Below, piece after piece: positions 20,290 to 30,415 of a stretch of 64,000 bases of DNA (within the stretch, counting starts at the first letter, position 1; the number at the start of each line of letters is the position of its first letter). The stretch lies in the NCBI RefSeq assembly GCF_900102695.1, contig NZ_FMVW01000007.1, positions 124,001-188,000 of the forward strand, given 5' to 3'. The DNA comes from Afifella marina DSM 2698 (GTDB lineage Bacteria > Pseudomonadota > Alphaproteobacteria > Rhizobiales > Afifellaceae). The notes beneath the pieces were generated by a model, which was given only the letters and a program-made list of their open reading frames with translations, was not told where the DNA came from and searched no databases. A program made the position numbers and the translations under genes.

Positions 20290-21186
20290 CTACCGGCGCC
20301 GCTCCTGCGGCGCCTGCCCGCGCGCGGCGAGGAGACAGCCGTCGAGCGCGCCGCCCTGCGGCACGTCGAAACGCTGCTCGATCCGCGTTTCGATGCGTGC
20401 GCGCAATAGCTCCGAAAGCCCACCCAAGAGGTAGAGCGGCTCGCCCTCGCTCTCTCCCCCGTCGCTCTCTTCAAGAGACCGCACCAGGGCTGCGGCCTCA
20501 TCGGCCGCCGCTTCCAGAAGCGCGTCGGCCACGCCATCGCCCGCCTCGGCGGCAGCGACGATCTCCGGCACGAGCGAAGCAAAATCCCGCGGCGTCGCCC
20601 GCAACAGCCAGTCCAGAATCGCGGCCTCGCCGCTGCCGAGAAGCGCGACGAGCCTCTGCGACAGGAGGCTCTCGGGCGCCGCGCCATCATAACTCTTCAA
20701 CGCGGCCTCTACGGCCCGGCGGCCGAGCCAGGCACCCGAGCCCCGATCTCCTCCGAGAAAGCCCCAGCCGTCGCGTTGGATCGATGTCCCGTCGGCAAAA
20801 AGCCGGTGGCCTGCCGCACCGGTGCCGAGGATGACAAGGCGCGCAGGCCGCCCACCGCTCGCCCCGATGAGCGCCGCATAACCGTCCGACATCGCCACGA
20901 TCTCGGCGAACCCCTCATGTGCGGAGAGAAAAGCCGTGCGCCGGTTGACATCGACGAGGCCCGCCACACCGAGGCTAAGAACCACCGATCCGCGCTCGGT
21001 CTGCGGCATGGTCTGCCGGCAGAGAACATTGACGAGGGCATCGAGGACGGCGATCGCGCCTCGAAGTTCCGTGGAAGGATTGCAGGCGCCGCCCTCGCCG
21101 CTCGCCAGGACCGTCCCATCGGGGGCGACAAGGCGTGCGCGACACTTCGTGCCCCCGGCATCGACTGCCAGAATCGTTCTTTCCAT
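20290..21186 (-). CDS. BadF/BadG/BcrA/BcrD ATPase-family sugar kinase
   Basis: ASKHA-fold kinase most like N-acetylglucosamine or glucosamine kinases; the substrate is inferred only from family. The 298 residues begin MERTILAVDAGGTKCRARLV (phosphate-1 loop DAGGTK), with LVILGTGAAGHRL and GGDRGSGAWLGRRAV (phosphate-2 and adenosine regions) and YLLGGLSELL near the end. The ATG at 21186 is preferred; an upstream TTG at 21237 would overlap the ligD stop. Same direction as ligD and ku but 47 nt downstream. Confidence 0.85.
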   Translation of the reverse strand: MERTILAVDAGGTKCRARLVAPDGTVLASGEGGACNPSTELRGAIAVLDALVNVLCRQTMPQTERGSVVLSLGVAGLVDVNRRTAFLSAHEGFAEIVAMSDGYAALIGASGGRPARLVILGTGAAGHRLFADGTSIQRDGWGFLGGDRGSGAWLGRRAVEAALKSYDGAAPESLLSQRLVALLGSGEAAILDWLLRATPRDFASLVPEIVAAAEAGDGVADALLEAAADEAAALVRSLEESDGGESEGEPLYLLGGLSELLRARIETRIEQRFDVPQGGALDGCLLAARGQAPQERRR

Positions 21187-21233
21187 AAAGACCTGTTCCC
21201 GGTGCCCTGCGATGCGGAGGCGACGGTCCGCGC

Positions 21234-23876
21234 TCAATCGCCTTTGACCGCCTTCATCGCAGCCTTCGTGATCGACTGCCGCACGGATTGATATTCGTCC
21301 CAGGGATCGCCGCGAAGCGCCTTGAGCCGTTTCGGGAGATTTTCCACGGTGTAGGCGTTCGCCGCTTTCACCGATGAGAGCTCGTCCCAGGAGACGGGCG
21401 TCGCCACCGGCGCCCCGTCGCGCGAACGCGTGGAGAAGGGTGCAATCGCCGTCGCGCCGCGCTCGTTGCGGAGATAATCGATGAAAATCCGCCCCTTGCG
21501 CTTCGCTTTCGACATCGTCGCCACGTACTTCTCCGGCGCCTCTTCAGCGAGCTTCACCGCAAAGCCGCGTGCGAACGCGTTCACCTCGGGCCATTCGGCG
21601 CGTCGCGTCAAAGGCACGATGACATGCACGCCCTTGCCGCCGGAAAGCATCGGAAAACTCTGAAAGCCGAGATCGGCGAGCCGGTCGCGGAGGTCGAAGG
21701 AGGCCGTCTTCACATCACCGAAATCGAGCCCTTCATCGGGATCGAGATCGAAGACGATGCGCTCCGGCTTCTCGATCTGATCGATGCGCGAACCCCAGAT
21801 GTGGAATTCCATCACCCCCATCTGCACCCCGGCGACGATCCCCGCGAGATCGTCGACATAGAAATACTGCTCTGTGTCGCCGGAGCCCTCAATGATCTCC
21901 ACGCGCTTCATCTCGTCGGGAAAACCGCCGGAATCGTGCTTCTGGAAAAAACACTTCTTGGCGCGCCCCTGCGGACAGCGCACGAGGCTGAGCGGTCGCT
22001 CGGCGAGATAAGGCAGCATCCATTCACCGATCGCCGCGTAATATTCCGCAAGATCGCGCTTCGACAGGCCCTGGCTCGGGAAGACGACACGATCGGGCGA
22101 GGTGAGGCGCACGCCTGCGATCCGCATATCGTCGCCGTCGCCCGCGGCGCTTGCGTCACCCCCGGATGAGGCCCGGCCCGCGCCCCGCTTCCCCGATCCT
22201 TGCTTCCCCGCGCCACCTTTCGAAGCCGACGAGGCGTCGGCTTTTGTCGTCGCAACCGGCTTTTCAAGGCTCACCTTGCTGGCCTCCTTGTCCTCGCGCA
22301 GCCCCAGGAAAGAGGGATGGCGCAGAATGTTGTCGCCGGTGAATTCGGCAAAGGCGATCTCGGCGACGAGCTCGGGCTTCACCCAATGCGCGCCGCGCGC
22401 CGCCGCCTTCGGCACATCGGCGAAAGGCGGGGTTTTTCGCTCGATCGCTTTCAGCCGCGTCGACAAGGCATCGAGATCGTCCTGGTCGAAACCCGTGCCG
22501 ACGCGCCCGTGATAACGGAGCTCGCCGTCCTCGAATGTGCCGAGAAGGAGAGAGGAAAAGCCGGCGCGCCGCTGCGAAGGCGACCAGCCGCCGATGACGA
22601 ATTCCTGGCGTCTGGTGCACTTGATCTTGAGCCAGGTCTTGGTGCGTCGCGAGCGGTAGGGCGCATCCGCCTTCTTCGAGACGATGCCCTCATGCCCGCC
22701 GGCACAGAGCGCCGACAGCACCTTCTCGCCCTCACCGCGCACATGTTCGGAAAACTGGATGGCGGAATCTTTCGGCAGCGGCTTCAGGAGATCTTTGAGC
22801 CGCGTCTTGCGCTCGCTCAGTTTTTCGCCGGTCACGTCCTCACCGTCGATCTCCAGAAGATCGAAGGCGAAAAAGGCGAGGTCGCCTCCCTCGCCGATCG
22901 CCCGCTGCAGGCTGGAAAAATCGGTTCGCCCCTTGTCGTCGAAGGCGACGAGTTCGCCGTCGACGAGAGCGGAACGCTCGCCAAGCGGAGCGAAGGCCTT
23001 GGCAAGCTTGGCGAACTTGGCCGTCCAATCCTGGCCGCTGCGGGTGAAGAATTTCGGGCCCCCTTCACCGAGCGCCACGATCAGTCGGTAGCCGTCATAT
23101 TTCATTTCGTGGACCCAACCGGCACCCGACGGCACGGTATCGACGAGCGTCGCAAGCTGCGGCGAGCGGAAGGCCGGCTGTGTGGTTTTGGCGCCCTTTT
23201 TCCTCGTGTTCTTCCTGGCAGCCGCCTTGCGCTTGGCGCTCGTCTCGCCCTTTACGGCAGCTTGACTGCCCTTCTCGGGTTCCGATTCCCAGACGGCTGA
23301 ATCCGCGCCCTCGGCGATCGCCTGCATGCTACGGCCCGTCGCAACGCTGGTTTCGTGGTCTTTCAGGAGCGGATCGTCATCGTCGGCCGTCTCGTCGCGT
23401 TCCTTGATGAGGAGCCAGTTCTCACGCTTCTCCTTGGGCCGGCCGCGCATTTTGACGAGCGTCCAGCCGCCCTTCATGCGCTCGCCGTCGAGGCGAAAAT
23501 GCAGCTTGCCCTCTTTCAAGCCCTCATGCGGATCGTGGAGCGGCTCCCAGGTGCCGCGATCCCACAGCATCACCGTGCCGCCGCCATACTGACCCTTGGG
23601 GATCGTGCCTTCAAAGCCGCCGTAATCGAGCGGGTGATCCTCCACATGGACGGCTAGGCGCTTTTCGCCCGGATCGAGGCTCGGACCCTTGGTCACCGCC
23701 CAGCTCTTCAGAACACCGTCGAGCTCGAGACGGAAATCGTAATGCAGGCGGGTGGCGTCGTGCTTCTGCACGACGAAGCTCGCGCCCTTGGCCTTGCCGC
23801 GCTTGCCCTTCGGCTCCTGCGTCTTGGCGAAGTCGCGCTTGGTGCGATAGGTCTTGAGAAGATCTGCCGTCGCCAT
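21234..23876 (-). CDS. ligD: ATP-dependent DNA ligase LigD (three-domain NHEJ ligase)
   Basis: Bacterial non-homologous end-joining enzyme with three activities. Domain order: 3'-phosphoesterase (about 1-165; HYDFRLELDG, DHPLDYGGFEGTIP), basic linker, ATP-dependent ligase (about 240-540; adenylated Lys259 in KYDGYR), Gly/Ser/Ala-rich linker, and primase-polymerase (about 590-870; FDLDPDEGLDF and RIFIDYLRNERGATAIAP). The 880 residues start at the ATG at 23876, with AAGGGGA upstream; GTG at 23879 is the alternative. It lies 9 nt after ku in one transcription unit. Confidence 0.97.
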   Translation of the reverse strand: MATADLLKTYRTKRDFAKTQEPKGKRGKAKGASFVVQKHDATRLHYDFRLELDGVLKSWAVTKGPSLDPGEKRLAVHVEDHPLDYGGFEGTIPKGQYGGGTVMLWDRGTWEPLHDPHEGLKEGKLHFRLDGERMKGGWTLVKMRGRPKEKRENWLLIKERDETADDDDPLLKDHETSVATGRSMQAIAEGADSAVWESEPEKGSQAAVKGETSAKRKAAARKNTRKKGAKTTQPAFRSPQLATLVDTVPSGAGWVHEMKYDGYRLIVALGEGGPKFFTRSGQDWTAKFAKLAKAFAPLGERSALVDGELVAFDDKGRTDFSSLQRAIGEGGDLAFFAFDLLEIDGEDVTGEKLSERKTRLKDLLKPLPKDSAIQFSEHVRGEGEKVLSALCAGGHEGIVSKKADAPYRSRRTKTWLKIKCTRRQEFVIGGWSPSQRRAGFSSLLLGTFEDGELRYHGRVGTGFDQDDLDALSTRLKAIERKTPPFADVPKAAARGAHWVKPELVAEIAFAEFTGDNILRHPSFLGLREDKEASKVSLEKPVATTKADASSASKGGAGKQGSGKRGAGRASSGGDASAAGDGDDMRIAGVRLTSPDRVVFPSQGLSKRDLAEYYAAIGEWMLPYLAERPLSLVRCPQGRAKKCFFQKHDSGGFPDEMKRVEIIEGSGDTEQYFYVDDLAGIVAGVQMGVMEFHIWGSRIDQIEKPERIVFDLDPDEGLDFGDVKTASFDLRDRLADLGFQSFPMLSGGKGVHVIVPLTRRAEWPEVNAFARGFAVKLAEEAPEKYVATMSKAKRKGRIFIDYLRNERGATAIAPFSTRSRDGAPVATPVSWDELSSVKAANAYTVENLPKRLKALRGDPWDEYQSVRQSITKAAMKAVKGD

Positions 23877-23885
23877 CACGTCCCC

Positions 23886-24827
23886 TTAGGCGGATTTCTT
23901 TTGCCGCCCGGATGAGTTGGAGGACTTCGCCCGGGACGAGGACTTCCCGGTGCCGGCCTTGCTGCTCGACGATTTCGCCGAAGAAGACGATTTCTTCGCC
24001 GAGGATTTTCCGCCGGTCTTGCCGCCCTCGTCGCTCTTTTCCAGGCTCTCCTTCAGCGCCGCCATCAGATCGATGACGTTGTCGCCGCCGCGTTTCGGCG
24101 CCTCGTCCTCGTCGCTTTCGACGACCTTGGGCCGCTTCTTCTTGAGCTTCGTATCGATCACGTCGCGCAGCGCCTTCACGTAATGGTCCTTGAAAACGCC
24201 CGCATCGAAGGGTGCGGTCTTGCGCTCGATCAGCTCCGAGGCGACGCCCAGAAGATCCTCATCCGCCTCCTCGTCGCCGATGCCGGAGAAGAAGGAATCC
24301 GATTTGCGGATTTCTTCCTCGTAATGCAGCGTCTCCAGAAGAAGCCCCGTGCCGCAGGGCTTGATGGCAACGAGATATTCCTTGCCGCGGAGCGCGAGCT
24401 GCCCGAGCCCCACCTTCTCCGACTGGCGCAGCGCATCGCGCACCACGCGGAAGGCATCCTCGGCGAGCTCGTCCTGCGGCACCATGAAATACGGTTTGTC
24501 GAAATAAAGCGGATCGATCTCGCAAGATCCGACGAACTGCGTGAGCTCGAGCGTCTTCTTCGTCTCGAGTTTCACCTCGTCGATCTCGTCCTCCGACAGA
24601 AGGACGTAATTGCCCTTCTCGTATTCGAAGCCCTTCAGAATTTCATCCGTATCGACCGGGCCGACGCCTGGAACCACTTTCTGGTATTTCACCGGCTTGC
24701 CGGAAGGTTCGTGAATCTGACGAAAGGAGATCTTGGAAGACGTCTTCGTCGCCGAATAGAGTTCGACCGGGATGGAAACGAGAGAGAGGCGCAGCTGACC
24801 TTTCCAGACAGGACGGGCGGCGGGCAT
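23886..24827 (-). CDS. ku: Ku protein (NHEJ end-binding)
   Basis: Homodimeric ring protein that binds double-strand ends and recruits LigD. The 313 residues begin MPAARPVWKGQLRLSLVSIP and contain the conserved VELYSATK, KGFEYEKGNYVLLSEDEI and YFDKPYFMVP segments of the bacterial Ku core (to about residue 255). The last 60 residues are a Ser/Lys/Gly-rich tail (KSSAKKSSSSAKSSSSK) like the DNA-sliding tails of other bacterial Ku proteins. Directly upstream of ligD. Confidence 0.97.
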   Translation of the reverse strand: MPAARPVWKGQLRLSLVSIPVELYSATKTSSKISFRQIHEPSGKPVKYQKVVPGVGPVDTDEILKGFEYEKGNYVLLSEDEIDEVKLETKKTLELTQFVGSCEIDPLYFDKPYFMVPQDELAEDAFRVVRDALRQSEKVGLGQLALRGKEYLVAIKPCGTGLLLETLHYEEEIRKSDSFFSGIGDEEADEDLLGVASELIERKTAPFDAGVFKDHYVKALRDVIDTKLKKKRPKVVESDEDEAPKRGGDNVIDLMAALKESLEKSDEGGKTGGKSSAKKSSSSAKSSSSKAGTGKSSSRAKSSNSSGRQKKSA

Positions 24828-24990
24828 GTCGGACTCAACTAACTGATAAGACTCACGGGCTTGTTCAACGCCGCGCCCGCGGGCGTTGTTCCACCGCGCA
24901 TGCCGGCCCTGCAGCCACGGTAACTGGCCTGGAAAACCGCGCCTCCCGCAGCATTTTCACGTGCAACGAAGAAATCGCAGGAGAAGAAGC

Positions 24991-25770
24991 ATGTTGAAAG
25001 GCAAGACCGCCGTCGTCACCGGATCGAATTCCGGGATCGGTCTCGGCGTCGCCAAGGCGCTCGCCGCCGAAGGGGCGAATGTCGTGATCAATTCCTTCAC
25101 GGATCGCCCCGAAGACCACGAGCTCGCCGAAAAGATCGCCTCCGAATACGGCGTCACGGCGAAATATGTGAAGGCCGACATGTCGGTCGATGCGGAATGC
25201 CGCGACCTCATCGAAGAGGCGGCCAAGATCGGACCGGTTCAGATCCTCGTCAACAATGCCGGCATCCAGCATGTGGCGAAGGTGGAAGATTTCCCGGCCG
25301 AGAAATGGCACCAGATCATTGCGATCAATCTCTCCTCCGCCTTCTTCACCACGGCTGCCGCCGTACCCGGCATGAAGGAAGCCGGCTGGGGGCGGATCAT
25401 CAACATCGCCTCCGCCCACGGCCTCACCGCCTCGCCCTATAAGAGCGCCTATGTCTCCGCCAAGCACGGCGTCGTCGGCCTCACGAAAACCGTGGCGCTG
25501 GAGCTCGCGGAAACCGCGATCACCTGCAACGCCATCTGCCCGGGCTATGTGAAGACCCCGCTCGTCGAAGGCCAGATCGAAGACCAGATGAAGACGCATA
25601 ACATGGACCGCGAGACCGTCGTCCGCGAGGTCATGCTGGAGCGCCAGCCGACGAAGCAATTCGTGAAGGTCGAGGATATCGGCGCCATGGCCGTTTTTCT
25701 CTGCTCCGACGCGGCCGCCCAGATCACCGGGACACCATTGTCAATCGACGGCGGCTGGACGGCTCTTTAA
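24991..25770 (+). CDS. D-3-hydroxybutyrate dehydrogenase
   Basis: NAD-dependent SDR that interconverts 3-hydroxybutyrate and acetoacetate, normally in polyhydroxybutyrate or ketone use. The ATG at 24991 has AGGAG upstream; 259 residues. The Rossmann loop TGSNSGIG is at 10-17, NNAGIQHVAKVEDFP is the family-typical strand (residues 88-102), and the catalytic residues are Ser141, Tyr154 and Lys158 (YVSAK). Sequence features such as HVAKVEDFPAEKW and ERQPTKQFV match bacterial 3HBDH closely. A macrodomain gene follows after 18 nt. Confidence 0.92.
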   Translation: MLKGKTAVVTGSNSGIGLGVAKALAAEGANVVINSFTDRPEDHELAEKIASEYGVTAKYVKADMSVDAECRDLIEEAAKIGPVQILVNNAGIQHVAKVEDFPAEKWHQIIAINLSSAFFTTAAAVPGMKEAGWGRIINIASAHGLTASPYKSAYVSAKHGVVGLTKTVALELAETAITCNAICPGYVKTPLVEGQIEDQMKTHNMDRETVVREVMLERQPTKQFVKVEDIGAMAVFLCSDAAAQITGTPLSIDGGWTAL

Positions 25771-25788
25771 AGGGCAAAGGAACGGAAG

Positions 25789-26400
25789 TTGGTCGAAGGG
25801 CCTTCTCGGAAGATGGACACGCTTAAAATCGCCGAGACGACGCTCTCGATCATCATTGCCGACATCACCACGCTTGAGGTGGATGCAATCGTCAACGCCG
25901 CCAATCAGTCGCTGCTCGGCGGGGGCGGCGTCGACGGAGCGATCCATCGCGCGGCCGGTCCCAGGCTCCTCGACGAGTGCCGCACGCTCGGCGGCTGTCC
26001 CACAGGCGAGGCGCGTCTGACGGATGGCTACGATCTGCCGGCCCGCCATGTCATCCATGCGGTCGGCCCGCGCTTCAAGGGCGGCGGCCATGGCGAGGCG
26101 GAGCTTCTCGCCTCCGCCTACAAGCGCTCGCTCGATATCGCGGTGGAGAACGGCCTTGAGACGATCGCCTTCCCGGCGATCTCGACCGGCATCTACGGCT
26201 TTCCCGCCGATCGCGCAGCGACGATCGCGACCTCCACCTGCGTCGGCTATTCGGAAGGCCATCCGGGCGCGCTGTCGGAAATCATCTTCTGCTGCTTTTC
26301 CGAAGAATCGGCAGAGCAGCACCGCCGCGCCCTCGCCGAGATCGGCCAGGAGGCCGAAATCGCCGGAGAGGAGGCCCGGGCCGAACACCCGGGCCGATGA
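25789..26400 (+). CDS. Macrodomain protein, O-acetyl-ADP-ribose deacetylase type
   Basis: Small ADP-ribose-binding hydrolase, YmdB-like, 203 residues from TTG at 25789 (AAAGGA upstream) or 195 from ATG at 25813. The ADP-ribose pocket motifs are present: [30 protein letters not shown] and [12 protein letters not shown]. It follows the hydroxybutyrate dehydrogenase by 18 nt and probably shares its transcript. It ends 9 nt from the convergent pyruvate carboxylase gene. Confidence 0.9.
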   Translation: MVEGPSRKMDTLKIAETTLSIIIADITTLEVDAIVNAANQSLLGGGGVDGAIHRAAGPRLLDECRTLGGCPTGEARLTDGYDLPARHVIHAVGPRFKGGGHGEAELLASAYKRSLDIAVENGLETIAFPAISTGIYGFPADRAATIATSTCVGYSEGHPGALSEIIFCCFSEESAEQHRRALAEIGQEAEIAGEEARAEHPGR

Positions 26401-26409
26401 TCAAAGAGC

Positions 26410-29400
26410 CTATTCGGCCGCCGCGTAGCTGATCAAAAGGTCCTTGGCGTCGACGGCATCGCCGGTTTTGACGGTGATCGCTTCGATCGTGCCGTCACGG
26501 TCGGCATGGATCGCGGTCTCCATCTTCATCGCTTCGATGGACAGAAGGACGTCGCCCGCCGTCACCTTCTCGCCGACCTTGACGGCGATCTGCGAGATGA
26601 CGCCCGGCATCGGTGCCCCGACCTGATCGGCATTGCCCGCTTCCGCCTTCGGACGCCGTGCCGCATCTCCCGCGCCATGGGCGCGGTCGGGCACACGTAC
26701 GAAGCGCGGCTGACCGTTCAACTCGAAGAAGACACGCACCTGGCCCTCTTCGTCGGGTTCGCCGACCACCTGACAGCGGACCACGAGCGTCTTGCCACGC
26801 TCGATCTCGACCATCACCTCGTCGCCAGCTTCAAGGCCATAGAAATAGACAGGCGTCGGCAGAACCTCCGTCGGCCCGTAATCCTCCTGTGCCCTCGCAA
26901 AGTCGGTGAAGACCTTCGGATACATGAGATAGGAGGCGAGCTCCTCGTCGGAGATCTCGTGATCGGCCGCCTCCGCCGCCTTCGCACGCTCCGCCTCCAG
27001 ATCCGCAGGCTCCATCAGCGAGCCCGGCCGCACGGTGATCGGCTTGTCGTGCTTCAGGACCTTCTTCTGGATCGCTTCCGGCCAGCCTCCGGGCGGCTGA
27101 CCCAGTTCGCCGCGCATCATCTTGACGACGGAATCGGGGAACGCGATCTCGCGGCTCGGATCGAGCACGTCGTCGACGGAGAGATCCTGGCTCACCATCA
27201 TCAGCGCCATATCGCCGACGACCTTCGAAGACGGCGTCACCTTGACGATATCGCCGAACATCAAATTCACGTCGTGATAGGTGTGCGCCACCCGGTGCCA
27301 GCGCGATTCGAGCCCGAGGGCCCGCGCCTGCTCTTTGAGATTGGTGAACTGCCCGCCCGGCATTTCGTGGAGATAAACCTCCGAGGCCGGCGCCTTGAGA
27401 TCGCTTTCGAAGGCCGCGTACTGGTAGCGCACCGCCTCCCAGTAAAACGCGATCTTGCGGATCGCATCGCGCGTAAGACCCGTTGCGCGCTCGCCAGAGG
27501 CGAGCGCTTCCACGATCGAGCCGAGCGCCGGCTGCGAGGTGAGCCCGGCGACGGAATCCATCGCCGCATCGACGATATCGACGCCTTCCTCGACCGCAGC
27601 CAGCACCGAGGCGGCCGAGATGCCCGACGTGTCATGCGTGTGGAAATGCAGCGGCAGATCCGTCGCCTCGCGCAGCGCCTTGAAGAGCGCCTTCGCCGCG
27701 GCAGGACGTAAGACGCCCGCCATATCCTTGACGGCGATCATATGCGCGCCGGCTTTTTCCAGCTGCCTGGCAAGATCGACGTAATAGGCGAGGTTGTATT
27801 TGGAGCGATCCGGATCGAAGAGGTCGCCGGTGTAGCAGATCGTGCCTTCGCAGATCTTGCCGCTCTCGATCACGGCATCCATCGACACCCGCATATTCTC
27901 CACCCAATTGAGGCAGTCGAAGACGCGGAACACGTCGATCCCCGCCTCGGCCGCCTGGGCAACGAAGAAGCGGACGACGTTGTCGGGATAATTGGTGTAG
28001 CCGACACCGTTGGAGCCCCGCAGCAGCATCTGCATCAGGATGCCCGGCGCCCCGGCGCGGATGCGCTTCAGTCGCTCCCACGGATCTTCCGTCAAGAAGC
28101 GCATGGCAACGTCGAAGGTCGCCCCGCCCCAGCATTCGAGCGAGAAGAGCTCCGGCAGCGCCGCCTGATAGGCCGGCGCGATCGCTGCGATGTCATGCGT
28201 GCGCATGCGGGTCGCGAGCAGCGATTGATGCCCGTCGCGCATGGTCGTATCGGTAATGAGCGTCCGCTTCTGTGCACGCACCCAGCGTGCCAGCCCCTCC
28301 GGTCCGTCGCGGTCGAGGAGCTGACGTGTGCCGAGGAAATCCTCCGGCATCGCCTTCGCTTCAAACAGCGGCGGTACCGGCGCCGGCACATCGGCCGGTG
28401 GCCGTGGCCTGTTGCGCGTCTCCGGATGCCCGTTCACGGAAACATCGGCGATATAATTCAACAGCTTGGTGCCACGGTCGCGGCGCCGCACCGTATCGAA
28501 GAGCTCCGGCGTCTCGTCGATGAAGCGCGTGGTGTAGCTGTTATCCTGGAAAGACGGATGCGTGATGATGTTTTCAAGGAAGGTGAGATTGGTCGCCACG
28601 CCGCGGATGCGGAATTCGCGCAGCGCCCGGTGCATCCGCTTCAACGCCTCCTCCGGTGTCGGCGCCCAGGCCGTCACCTTCTCCAGAAGCGGATCGTAAA
28701 AGCGGGTGATGACGGCGCCGGAATAGGCCGTGCCGCCGTCGAGGCGGATGCCGAAGCCGGTGGCGCCGCGATAGGCGGTGATACGTCCGTAATCCGGGAT
28801 GAAGTTCTCTTCCGGATCTTCCGTCGTGATACGGCATTGCAGGGCGTTGCCGTTGAGGAAGATCTTCTCCTGCGTCGGCACCCCCGATTTCGGATCACCG
28901 ATGCGCTCGCCTTCGATCAGCCGGATCTGCGCCTTGACGATGTCGATGCCCGTCACCTCTTCGGTGACGGTGTGCTCCACCTGAACGCGCGGATTGACTT
29001 CAATGAAGTGGAATTCGCCCGTCACGGAATCCTGCAGGAACTCAACCGTACCGGCGCAGACATAATCGGCAGCCTTGGCGAGCTTCAGCGCGTAACCGCA
29101 CAATTCCTCGCGCTTTTCTGCACTCAGATAGGGGGCCGGCGCGCGCTCCACGACTTTCTGGTGGCGCCGCTGCACGGAACAGTCGCGCTCGAAAAGATGC
29201 ACCTGGTTGCCGTGCCGGTCGCCGAGAACCTGCACCTCGACATGGCGCGCATGCTCGACGAGCTTTTCGAGATAGACCTCGTCCTTGCCGAAGGCAGCTT
29301 TCGCCTCGCGCTTCGCCTGACGGACGGTCTCCACGAGCTCTTTCTCGCCGGAAATGACGCGCATGCCGCGCCCGCCGCCGCCCCACGAGGCTTTGAGCAT

Positions 29401-29892
29401 GACCGGATAGCCGATCTCAGCGGCAACGTTCTTCCAATGGTTTTCGTCATCGGGCAGAGGCTCGCTCGCCGGCATCACGGGCACACCCGCCTCGACCGCG
29501 AGATTGCGTGCAGCGACCTTGTTGCCGAGCCGGCGCATCGTCTCCGGCGACGGTCCGATGAAGGTGATGCCCGCCTCGCGGCAGGCCTCGGCAAATTCCG
29601 GGCTTTCCGACAAAAAGCCGTAGCCCGGATGGATGGCATCGGCGCCGCTCGCCTTGGCGACGCGCAAAATCTCGTCGATCGACAGATACGCCTCGATCGG
29701 GCCCATCTGGCTCGGCAGATGCGGCCCGGAGCCGATCAGATACGCCTCGTCGGCCTTGAAGCGATGCAGGGCGAGCTTGTCTTCCTCGGCGAAGACGGCA
29801 ACCGTCTTCAGCCCCAGCTCGTTGGCTGCGCGAAACACACGGATTGCAATTTCGGAACGATTGGCAACGAGGAGCTTAGAAACTTTCCGCAA
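26410..29892 (-). CDS. pyc: Pyruvate carboxylase
   Basis: Biotin enzyme that carboxylates pyruvate to oxaloacetate. The 1160 residues contain biotin carboxylase (1-450; FIGPSPETMRRLGNK, MLKASWGGGGRGMR), carboxyltransferase (about 530-820; TTMRDGHQSLLATRMRT, ECWGGATFDVAMRF), and a C-terminal biotinyl domain with EAMKMET and biotinylated Lys near 1123. No ATG lies near the homology start; TTG at 29892 (M-RKVSKLLVANRSEIAIR) with GAGG upstream is preferred, GTG at 29898 is possible. An open frame continues to 30066 without homology. Confidence 0.95.
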   Translation of the reverse strand: MRKVSKLLVANRSEIAIRVFRAANELGLKTVAVFAEEDKLALHRFKADEAYLIGSGPHLPSQMGPIEAYLSIDEILRVAKASGADAIHPGYGFLSESPEFAEACREAGITFIGPSPETMRRLGNKVAARNLAVEAGVPVMPASEPLPDDENHWKNVAAEIGYPVMLKASWGGGGRGMRVISGEKELVETVRQAKREAKAAFGKDEVYLEKLVEHARHVEVQVLGDRHGNQVHLFERDCSVQRRHQKVVERAPAPYLSAEKREELCGYALKLAKAADYVCAGTVEFLQDSVTGEFHFIEVNPRVQVEHTVTEEVTGIDIVKAQIRLIEGERIGDPKSGVPTQEKIFLNGNALQCRITTEDPEENFIPDYGRITAYRGATGFGIRLDGGTAYSGAVITRFYDPLLEKVTAWAPTPEEALKRMHRALREFRIRGVATNLTFLENIITHPSFQDNSYTTRFIDETPELFDTVRRRDRGTKLLNYIADVSVNGHPETRNRPRPPADVPAPVPPLFEAKAMPEDFLGTRQLLDRDGPEGLARWVRAQKRTLITDTTMRDGHQSLLATRMRTHDIAAIAPAYQAALPELFSLECWGGATFDVAMRFLTEDPWERLKRIRAGAPGILMQMLLRGSNGVGYTNYPDNVVRFFVAQAAEAGIDVFRVFDCLNWVENMRVSMDAVIESGKICEGTICYTGDLFDPDRSKYNLAYYVDLARQLEKAGAHMIAVKDMAGVLRPAAAKALFKALREATDLPLHFHTHDTSGISAASVLAAVEEGVDIVDAAMDSVAGLTSQPALGSIVEALASGERATGLTRDAIRKIAFYWEAVRYQYAAFESDLKAPASEVYLHEMPGGQFTNLKEQARALGLESRWHRVAHTYHDVNLMFGDIVKVTPSSKVVGDMALMMVSQDLSVDDVLDPSREIAFPDSVVKMMRGELGQPPGGWPEAIQKKVLKHDKPITVRPGSLMEPADLEAERAKAAEAADHEISDEELASYLMYPKVFTDFARAQEDYGPTEVLPTPVYFYGLEAGDEVMVEIERGKTLVVRCQVVGEPDEEGQVRVFFELNGQPRFVRVPDRAHGAGDAARRPKAEAGNADQVGAPMPGVISQIAVKVGEKVTAGDVLLSIEAMKMETAIHADRDGTIEAITVKTGDAVDAKDLLISYAAAE

Positions 29893-29953
29893 GGCCACCC
29901 TCTCTCTGCAGGAACGCACTTTCTTACCGGCCGGTTTTCGGCGACGCAAATGA

Positions 29954-29983
29954 AGAGGCCCCCGGCTTGCGCCGGAGGCCTCT
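29954..29983 (-). terminator. Terminator after the glycine-zipper lipoprotein gene
   Basis: A 13-bp stem (AGAGGCCCCCGGC with GCCGGAGGCCTCT, one mismatch or wobble) with a 4-base loop, located 22 nt past the stop at 30006 and followed on the minus strand by TTCATTTG. It also precedes pyc. Confidence 0.6.
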
Positions 29984-30005
29984 CTTTCGAACCAGCTATG
30001 CGCGA

Positions 30006-30287
30006 TCAGTAACCCGCAGGGCACTCCGCGGTGTAGCGGCGGCCATACCGGTCGCGGTAGTAGCAATAGCCTGGGCGGCTCGCCACCGAGCCGATGATGG
30101 CGCCGGAAGCGGCACCGATCGCGCCACCAACCACGGCGCCTCCAACCGATTTCGTCGCAAGCCCGCCGATCGCTGCGCCGCCGACGCCGCCGATGGCAGC
30201 ACCGGTCGCTGCGTTCTTGTCCGTCTGCGTACAGGCAGTGATGCTGAGGGCAGCAACAGCAGCAATGGCAATGGCTTTAATTTTCAT
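30006..30287 (-). CDS. Glycine-zipper (YMGG-like) lipoprotein
   Basis: Small outer-membrane lipoprotein of 93 residues. The ATG at 30287 (MKIKAIAIAAVAALSITAC) is preceded by GAGAGGA; the lipobox is ITA-Cys19. The mature chain is a run of glycine-zipper repeats (GAAIGGVGGAAIGGLATKSVGGAVVGG), typical of proteins inserting in or linking envelope membranes, and ends in a Tyr-rich YCYYRDRYGRRYTAECPAGY segment. Function unknown; monocistronic. Confidence 0.85.
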   Translation of the reverse strand: MKIKAIAIAAVAALSITACTQTDKNAATGAAIGGVGGAAIGGLATKSVGGAVVGGAIGAASGAIIGSVASRPGYCYYRDRYGRRYTAECPAGY

Positions 30288-30415
30288 ACGTCCATCCTCT
30301 CCGTGTCCGGGTGCGGTCAACCGTTCTCACAACACCGGCACCCATGCCAAGGTTCCAAACATTTCATCATCCAAGCCGGGGGTTTAGGCGCGACACACCG
30401 CTTACTGGCAGAATC